Shown one piece after another: positions 33,001 to 38,119 of a stretch of DNA of 38,119 nt (its first letter is position 1; every line of letters begins with the position of its first letter). The notes under the pieces were generated by a model. It saw nothing but the letters and a program-made list of their open reading frames with translations, made no database searches and was not told where the DNA came from. The stretch is from an uncultured Ruminococcus sp. (GTDB taxonomy: Bacteria > Bacillota > Clostridia > Lachnospirales > Lachnospiraceae). The stretch lies in assembly GCA_900553885.1 (NCBI GenBank), contig USFD01000024.1, positions 1 to 38,119 of the forward strand, in the 5' to 3' direction. The position numbers were made by a program, and so were the translations under genes.

Positions 33001-33145
33001 TGAACGGATTACGGCGGTTTACAGAGGCTCAGAAAAGAAAGTCTGATGTACCCCTGGTGCAAATTTCAGAACAATCAGTGAAACTCTGATGGAACTGGAT
33101 ACAGATGATCCATACCTGGTTTTCAAAGAAAAATTTATAGGTTAA
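33001..33145 (+). pseudogene. Relic of a DUF1810 protein
   Basis: AGGAGAGG stands before an ATG encoding MNGLRRFTEAQKRKSDVPL, the usual start of DUF1810 proteins (RFTEAQ). The frame then breaks and a second frame reads RTISETLMELDTDDPYLVFKEKFIG before a stop, resembling middle and end pieces of the same family. Most of the ~140-residue domain (including HWMWF) is missing, so this is a gene broken by deletions. Family call is moderate. Confidence 0.55.
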
Positions 33146-33154
33146 TCTCGGGCT

Positions 33155-33295
33155 TCCACACATGCCAGCTCGGGATCTCCGCTCTGCTTCGTTCCCTCAC
33201 TGATGGCGTCCGCCATATGCAGAGAGTTGGGAATAACTTCAGGAATATGCAAGCACATTCCTGAAGTTATTCCCAACTCTCTGCGCATGTGTGGA
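33155..33295. repeat. Nested long inverted repeats
   Basis: A perfect 28-base inverted repeat (33219-33246 and 33257-33284) has a 10-base loop. An outer 11-base pair, TCCACACATGC (33155-33165) and GCATGTGTGGA (33285-33295), is perfect. The 53 bases between the outer and inner left arms (33166-33218) contain no evident gene. Without a T tract this is not a simple terminator. It may be the remains or core of a small mobile element. Confidence 0.8.
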
Positions 33296-33319
33296 TTTGT
33301 AACAATTTGACGAACGATT

Positions 33320-33341
33320 GGGTGGGGTGGAGGGGGTGGGG
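33320..33341 (+). promoter_or_regulatory. G-quadruplex motif in a promoter
   Basis: Four runs of three or more G: GGG-T-GGGG-TGGA-GGGGG-T-GGGG, all loops 1-4 bases, which meets the canonical G4 rule. It lies 5 bases before the extended -10 box and covers the spacer/-35 region of the MerR-type gene's promoter. Confidence 0.75.
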
Positions 33342-33343
33342 TA

Positions 33344-33352
33344 TGGTATAAT
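33344..33352 (+). promoter_or_regulatory. Extended -10 promoter of the MerR-type gene
   Basis: TGG-TATAAT (TATAAT at 33347-33352). No -35 box is visible at the right distance because the G-rich tract occupies it; the extended TGn element can compensate. The start codon follows at 33387. Confidence 0.65.
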
Positions 33353-33386
33353 GTGAACAGGTTGAGACAAGGAGGTATAAATATTA

Positions 33387-34007
33387 ATGGGTGAAGTCAG
33401 ATTTATGATTTCTGAGGCAGCCAAGCAGGTTGAGGTTGAAACCCATGTCTTAAGATACTGGGAAGAAGAACTCGGACTGACGATCGGGCGCACAGAAATG
33501 GGACACCGATATTATACCAGAGATGACATTCAGCTTTTCTGCTGTATTAAGAAACTGAAAGATGAAGGAATGCTTCTTAAGGATCTGAAACCTCTGATTC
33601 CCGAGCTCAAAGCAACCCGTCTTAAGATGAAGGAGTCAAAAGAAGGGGACACTTCAAAAGCCGCAGAATCTCAGAATCAGCTTCAGAGCAAAACAACGGG
33701 CAAAGCACTTCCCTCGCAGGAATCTGAAGTGGTCATACCGATCCGGCAGCTTGACCAGGTCCGTTCCCTGCTTGGAGAGGTTCTCACAGAAGTTGTCACC
33801 GAAAATAATGCGGTTCTTAAAAAAGATATCAGCGAAGCGGTAACCGCTGATGTTATGCTGGAAATGGATAAACTTATGCAGTCAAAGGAACGCCAACAGG
33901 AGGAACATTTCCGGAAGCTGGACTGCCTCATCCGTCAGCAGCAGGCAAACCGGAAAGAATCCGTAAAAATCAGCCCTATTCTGAAGCTGAAAAAAATATT
34001 TACATAA
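33387..34007 (+). CDS. MerR-family transcriptional regulator
   Basis: A 206-residue protein. Residues about 5-72 are the MerR winged helix (FMISEAAKQVEVETHVLRYWEEELGLTIGRTEMGHRYYTRDDIQLF). The remaining part lacks a recognisable ligand-binding cysteine pattern and instead has a charged coiled-coil-like stretch (EAVTADVMLEMDKLMQSKERQQEEHFRKLDCLIRQQQ) and a basic tail. It therefore looks like a DNA-binding adapter rather than a metal sensor. Start site: AAGGAGG 11 bases before the ATG. It converges on dnaB. Confidence 0.88.
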   Translation: MGEVRFMISEAAKQVEVETHVLRYWEEELGLTIGRTEMGHRYYTRDDIQLFCCIKKLKDEGMLLKDLKPLIPELKATRLKMKESKEGDTSKAAESQNQLQSKTTGKALPSQESEVVIPIRQLDQVRSLLGEVLTEVVTENNAVLKKDISEAVTADVMLEMDKLMQSKERQQEEHFRKLDCLIRQQQANRKESVKISPILKLKKIFT

Positions 34008-34009
34008 AA

Positions 34010-34058
34010 ACACGGCACCTTTCGAAAGGGGGCTGTCCCCTTTTGAAAAGTACCGTGT
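34010..34058. terminator. Terminator hairpin containing a REP-like palindrome (copy 3)
   Basis: ACACGG..ACC and TACCGTGT arms enclose AAAGGGGGCTGTCCCCTTTT, the same GGGG..CCCC core as at 951 and 9706. On the minus strand a five-T run follows, so it can end the gdpP-rplI-dnaB transcript. It is also three bases after the MerR-type gene stop. Confidence 0.8.
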
Positions 34059-34074
34059 CTGTACGGCATTCCCT

Positions 34075-35415
34075 TTACTGCCGGAGTTCATTTCCAAATC
34101 TTGTGTACTGCGGCATCCAGGCAAGCCGGACTGTTCCGATAGGGCCGTTTCTCTGTTTCGCTATAATAATCTCCGCAATATTTTTGTCTTCCGTATCCGG
34201 ATTATAGTAATCATCCCTGTAAATAAACATACACACATCGGCATCCTGCTCGATTGCTCCTGACTCACGCAGGTCGGAAAGCATGGGCCGCTTATCTGTT
34301 CTCTGCTCAACAGCACGGCTGAGCTGTGAAAGGGCAATAACAGGCACATTCAACTCTCTGGCCAGGCCTTTCAGAGAACGGGATATATCGGAGATTTCCT
34401 GCTGGCGGCTTTCATTTTTTCTTCCGCCGCCGGCGCTCATAAGCTGAAGATAGTCGATAATAATCAGATCCAGTCCCAGCTCCAGCTTATACTTTCTGCA
34501 CTTGGACCGCATCTCGGAAATCGAAATTCCTGAGGTGTCGTCAATGATCATCCGGGAGCTTCCTATAGTTCCTGCACCCTCGATCAGTTTTTCCCAGTCT
34601 GTATCTGTCAGCGTCCCTGTCCTCAGAACCTGCGCGTCCACATGGGATTCCAGGGAAAACAGACGGTTGACCAGCTGTTCTTTTGACATCTCCAGACTGA
34701 AAATTGCCACGGCAAGATTCTGACGGAACGCTGCGTGCTGTGCAATGTTAAGAACAAACGCCGTCTTTCCCATAGACGGACGGGCCGCAATCAGAATCAG
34801 ATCCGATCTCTGCAGCCCGGACAGTTTATAGTCCAGGTCAATAAAACCGGTGGGAATTCCCGTTACGGTTCCTTTTGTTTTTGACGCTTTTTCGATTACA
34901 TCCAATGCGTTCAGGACAACCTGTTTTATAGGTGTATACTCCTGTGAATTTCCATGTTCTACAAGTTCAAATACTTTCTTTTCCGTTTCATCCAGTATTT
35001 CTTCCAGAGGCTTATTTTCAAGGTAGCAGACATTTGCCGTCTCTTCATTGATTTTAATCAGTCTGCGAAGCGTTGCCTTATCCCGCACGATTTCCGCATA
35101 ATACTTAACATTGGCCGATGTCTGTGTTCCCGCCACAAGATCTCTTACATATTCCATGCTGCTGACTTCCGGCGGCACATCCTTCTCTTTCAGATGTTCC
35201 TGGAGGGTGATCAGATCGATGGGTTTTCCTTTATGGAAAAGTTCAACCATGGCGTCAAACAGAATTCCGTATGCGGTCTGGTAAAAATCCTCTCCGGAAA
35301 TAATTTCGGAGGCTACCATGACAGCCTCCTTATTCATCAGCATTGCCCCCAGTACGGCCTGCTCAGCCTCTGCACTGTGGGGCGGTATTCTTTTCATTGC
35401 AGCTTCTATATCCAT
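34075..35415 (-). CDS. dnaB: Replicative DNA helicase
   Basis: A 446-residue hexameric helicase that unwinds DNA ahead of the fork. An N-terminal collar domain (HSAEAEQAVLGAMLMNKEAV) is followed by a RecA-type motor with ARPSMGKTAF (Walker A), IIIDYLQLMS (Walker B) and the SRSLKGLARELNVPVIALSQLSRAVEQR block. The C-terminal end (AKQRNGPIGTVRLAW) is standard. No intein is present and length is normal. It is 15 bases downstream of rplI, in a gdpP-rplI-dnaB cluster known from many Firmicutes. Confidence 0.98.
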   Translation of the reverse strand: MDIEAAMKRIPPHSAEAEQAVLGAMLMNKEAVMVASEIISGEDFYQTAYGILFDAMVELFHKGKPIDLITLQEHLKEKDVPPEVSSMEYVRDLVAGTQTSANVKYYAEIVRDKATLRRLIKINEETANVCYLENKPLEEILDETEKKVFELVEHGNSQEYTPIKQVVLNALDVIEKASKTKGTVTGIPTGFIDLDYKLSGLQRSDLILIAARPSMGKTAFVLNIAQHAAFRQNLAVAIFSLEMSKEQLVNRLFSLESHVDAQVLRTGTLTDTDWEKLIEGAGTIGSSRMIIDDTSGISISEMRSKCRKYKLELGLDLIIIDYLQLMSAGGGRKNESRQQEISDISRSLKGLARELNVPVIALSQLSRAVEQRTDKRPMLSDLRESGAIEQDADVCMFIYRDDYYNPDTEDKNIAEIIIAKQRNGPIGTVRLAWMPQYTRFGNELRQ

Positions 35416-35430
35416 AAAGACCGATTCTCC

Positions 35431-35880
35431 TTATGCTTCTTCCTTTACAACCACTTTCAGTTCAGCTGTCACTTCCGGGTGCAGTTTGACCGGAACATTG
35501 TGCGTTCCCAGTGACTTGATCGTCTCTTTGAGATGAATCTTCTTCTTATCTACATCCAGTCCCATCTGCTCTTTCACAGCTGCTGCAATCTCTTTGCTTG
35601 AGACAGAGCCGAAAGCTCTTCCGCCTTCTCCTACCTTGATCGCCAGCTCAACCTTGCCCTGCCCTAATTTTTCAGCCAGATCTCTGGCCGAAGCCAGCTG
35701 CTCCTGAGCGAGTTTCTTCTCATTGTTTTTCTGAAGTTTCAGATCGTTCAGATTCTTTCCTGTCGCTTCAACCCCCATTTTTTTCGGAAGTATGAAGTTT
35801 CTCGCATATCCGTCATTTACAGTAACAATCTCCCCTTTTTTCCCGAGAGCTTTTACATCCTGCAGTAAAATTACTTTCAT
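35431..35880 (-). CDS. rplI: 50S ribosomal protein bL9
   Basis: A 149-residue 23S rRNA-binding protein. N-terminal domain MKVILLQDVKALGKKGEIV with NDGYARNFILPKK (the rRNA contact), a connecting helix, and the C-terminal SKEIAAAVKEQMGLDVDKKKI. ATG at 35880 is set by AAGGAGA eight bases before it and by alignment with the family. It starts one base after the gdpP stop, implying coupling. Confidence 0.98.
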   Translation of the reverse strand: MKVILLQDVKALGKKGEIVTVNDGYARNFILPKKMGVEATGKNLNDLKLQKNNEKKLAQEQLASARDLAEKLGQGKVELAIKVGEGGRAFGSVSSKEIAAAVKEQMGLDVDKKKIHLKETIKSLGTHNVPVKLHPEVTAELKVVVKEEA

Positions 35881-35881
35881 T

Positions 35882-37933
35882 TTATATATCTCCTTCCTCA
35901 ATCATCTGGTCTATTGTCTGTTTCAGTGTCTGAATTGCCTCATCCATATTCGTGTGGTCAAACTGGGCTCCCGCAGAATTGATGTGTCCGCCGCCGCCCA
36001 GCTTTTCAGCAATAATCTGCACATTGACCTCATCTATGGAGCGGGCGCTCATATAAATTTTCCCTTCATATATCGTAAGTACGAAAGACGCTTTAATGCC
36101 GCTGATATCCAGCAGCTCATTTGCTGCCTGCGCCGCAAGTACCGTAGGACTGTCGATATTGCTCGGGCACTGTGCGATGGCGTACTGATGCCGGTAAACC
36201 TCCGCCATTCTTACTGCTTCGGCTTTGGCCCGGTAGGACTCTATGTCATCCCGGAACATCTTGCGTACGCGGGTAATATCCGCTCCGCAGCGTCTCAGAT
36301 ATGCCGCAGCCTCAAATGTTCTCACACCAGTCCGGTTCATAAAGTTTCTTGTATCAATCATGATTCCCGCATACAGACAGTCTGCCTCAACTGACGGGAA
36401 TTTGATATCGTCTACAATATACTGCAGCACTTCCGCTACCATTTCGCAGGTAGAGGAAGAATAGGGCTCTACATAGGAGAGCACCGCGTTTTCAATAATG
36501 TTGCTGCCCTGACGATGATGATCCAGCACCGCGATCATGCGGGAACGTTTCAGAAGTTCCGGACACTCTGTCATCTGCGGTTTATTCGTATCTACCACAA
36601 TCACCATGGTATTGTCATTGACATAGTCAAGCGCCTGATCGGATGTAAGAAAAATATCGTCTTCATAAGCCGGGCTCTCCGCAATTTCATCATACAGCGG
36701 GCGAATGGAACCCGACACCTCATTAATTACAATATGAGCCTTTTTCTCCAGACTCACCGCAGCCCGGTAGATTCCCATACATGCTCCGAAGGAATCCGGA
36801 TCCGCAATCTTGTGTCCCATCACAATAACCTGGTCTTTGGTTACGATAAACTCTCTCAGCGCCTCCGCTTTGACGCGGGCTTTTACACGGGTATTCTTGG
36901 AGGTCTGCTCCTTCTTTCCTCCGAAATAGGTAATGCCGTTGCAGTCCTTGATTACCGCCTGATCTCCGCCTCTGGCAAGGGCGAGGTCAATCGCCACACG
37001 GGCATACTGATAGCTCAGCGCGTAAGTGGCCGTATTCAGGCCGAGTCCGATACTCAGTGTTGCCGAGCGGGCATTTCCGATATTTACCTGTTTTACTTCC
37101 TCAAGGATGGAGAACTTATCTTCTTTTATCTTTCTATAGCTCTCTTTACGGATAACAACAAAATATTTATCCTTCTCCATCTTCTTGACAATACCGTCCA
37201 CATCGCCGATATATTTGTTGATTTTCCGGTCAATAAGAGCTACCAGAAGCGACTGGCGCACTTCCTCCACGCTCTCCATAACCTCGTCATAATTGTCGAT
37301 ATAAATCAGACCGGCAATCATGCGCTGTTCTTCATTTTCACGGATATATGCATTCAGTTCTGTAACATCCCTCATATAAACCGCAATAAAGAACTCCTTT
37401 TCTTCCGGAATCTGCAGAAGTTCCTCTTTCTCACTGAATCCTTCCACCGATACCCGGCGAAGTTCCACCTGATAATCCCGGTCCCGGAAGCTTACCTCCA
37501 GCTCCACGTGTTCCACGTCGTTTTTCGGGAACACTCCCGGATGAAGCTCCGGAATAATTCTGTTCAGATACTTCTCCCGTTTCTGACCTTCGACAAGAGC
37601 TTCAAAGCAGTCATTTTCCCATAAAATATGTCCGTCTTCCAGCGTAATCGCATAGGGGAGCGCCAGTTCCTTTAACAGAAGATTCTCAATCCCCTTATAC
37701 TGAGCGGAAAACTGGACAAGATCAGCAAAAATCAGAGACCGGTTGTAAAAGTACAGCGCACTGGCAATCGCAAAATAGACAAGAACAAAAAGCGACATAA
37801 TAAAGCCGGCTTTCTTATCAACCGCATACGTCCAGATGTTCATAGCTACAAGAAGAATCGTCATGATGAGCGGCCACTGCATGTACATCCTGAGCTGTCC
37901 TTTTAATCGCATTCTCTCTCTTTTTTTCTTCAT
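35882..37933 (-). CDS. gdpP: Cyclic di-AMP phosphodiesterase
   Basis: A 683-residue membrane enzyme that hydrolyses c-di-AMP and so affects cell-wall and osmotic balance. Two transmembrane helices near residues 20-65 are followed by a PAS-like region (about 80-190), a degenerate GGDEF domain (about 200-320) and DHH/DHHA1 domains (about 345-680): VMGHKIADPDSFGACMG, VVDTNKPQMT, VLDHHRQGSN, and GGGGHINSAGAQF. The ATG at 37933 is used (GAGGG upstream); a longer frame to 37975 starts in leader DNA. The gene heads the gdpP-rplI-dnaB unit. Confidence 0.96.
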   Translation of the reverse strand: MKKKRERMRLKGQLRMYMQWPLIMTILLVAMNIWTYAVDKKAGFIMSLFVLVYFAIASALYFYNRSLIFADLVQFSAQYKGIENLLLKELALPYAITLEDGHILWENDCFEALVEGQKREKYLNRIIPELHPGVFPKNDVEHVELEVSFRDRDYQVELRRVSVEGFSEKEELLQIPEEKEFFIAVYMRDVTELNAYIRENEEQRMIAGLIYIDNYDEVMESVEEVRQSLLVALIDRKINKYIGDVDGIVKKMEKDKYFVVIRKESYRKIKEDKFSILEEVKQVNIGNARSATLSIGLGLNTATYALSYQYARVAIDLALARGGDQAVIKDCNGITYFGGKKEQTSKNTRVKARVKAEALREFIVTKDQVIVMGHKIADPDSFGACMGIYRAAVSLEKKAHIVINEVSGSIRPLYDEIAESPAYEDDIFLTSDQALDYVNDNTMVIVVDTNKPQMTECPELLKRSRMIAVLDHHRQGSNIIENAVLSYVEPYSSSTCEMVAEVLQYIVDDIKFPSVEADCLYAGIMIDTRNFMNRTGVRTFEAAAYLRRCGADITRVRKMFRDDIESYRAKAEAVRMAEVYRHQYAIAQCPSNIDSPTVLAAQAANELLDISGIKASFVLTIYEGKIYMSARSIDEVNVQIIAEKLGGGGHINSAGAQFDHTNMDEAIQTLKQTIDQMIEEGDI

Positions 37934-38019
37934 AAGCCATCCCTCACCGCATGTCTGAGTCCGGCGCACAAACACCGTTCAGACCCTGTGCTGCAGATAT
38001 ATTTCGTTACAATAGTGTT

Positions 38020-38030
38020 ATTATACCATC
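38020..38030 (-). promoter_or_regulatory. Extended -10 promoter of the gdpP unit
   Basis: Minus-strand TGG-TATAAT (TATAAT at 38020-38025) stands 87 bases before the ATG. The -35 match 17 bases upstream is weak (TGGAAT), as usual for an extended -10 element. Confidence 0.6.
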
Positions 38031-38119
38031 TTTTCTGTTTTTATTCCACTACAAAAAATCGAGCGTATGTGTCAAGTAATCGTTGGCACTTTTTCTTATT
38101 TATTGATGTCAGTTTATTT

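Noticed and set aside
38071..38095. GTGTCAA...TTGGCAC inverted repeat followed by T5
   Set aside because: The stem is only seven pairs with a wobble, and no plus-strand gene precedes it within the window.

Overview
The window reads as chromosomal core DNA from a Gram-positive gut-type Clostridia, most likely a Lachnospiraceae relative (Blautia/Mediterraneibacter-like). Indicators are the nine-gene V-type ATPase operon in Enterococcus hirae gene order, the large Alu-domain SRP RNA, the gdpP-rplI-dnaB cluster, strong AAGGAGG ribosome binding sites, and lineage-type hypothetical proteins (a probable DUF6128 protein, an XRE protein with an acidic linker). Base composition looks moderate. I see no tRNA, rRNA, CRISPR array, prophage or intact insertion sequence. 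Family names were assigned by reading the sequence, not by database search.

Layout. Positions 1-240 hold a long hairpin. 240-8972 (minus) is a complete V-ATPase operon, ntpF-I-K-E-C-G-A-B-D, whose promoter lies at 9091-9119, directly beside the terminator of the next minus-strand unit. That unit (9181-16021) runs: DUF4080-type radical SAM protein, a 33-residue membrane peptide, a VanW protein, a PurM/HypE-fold protein, an Lrp regulator, an aminotransferase, trmL. 16261-22206 is an alpha-galactoside uptake and hydrolysis locus: solute-binding lipoprotein, two CUT1 permeases, a GH36 alpha-galactosidase, and an AraC-type regulator that has lost its DNA-binding domain. A regulatory stretch with repeated TGTAATA boxes precedes it.

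22743-27512 carries the SRP RNA, tadA, a repeat-bearing probable DUF6128 protein, dgt and an XRE-family protein. 27700-31365 has an Sfp-type phosphopantetheinyl transferase, a degenerate GGDEF/EAL protein and an orphan type-1 binding lipoprotein. 31752-33386 (plus) is a small eroded zone: a 2x[4Fe-4S] ferredoxin, a probable TraX relic, a DUF1653 gene, a small unknown gene, a probable DUF1810 relic, a nested long hairpin and a G-quadruplex-prone promoter. 33387-37933 is a MerR regulator, then dnaB, rplI and gdpP.

How the genes fit together: the c-ring subunit keeps every residue of the E. hirae sodium site, so the ATPase probably moves Na+. The galactoside locus lacks its own ATPase subunit and would rely on a shared MsmK-type protein. 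No clearly new multi-gene system is proven. The best candidates for something undescribed are the 33-residue peptide translationally coupled to the radical SAM gene, the cluster of degenerate c-di-GMP protein, orphan binding protein and Sfp-type transferase, and the regulatory structures (G4 promoter, operator-like palindromes, REP-like elements).
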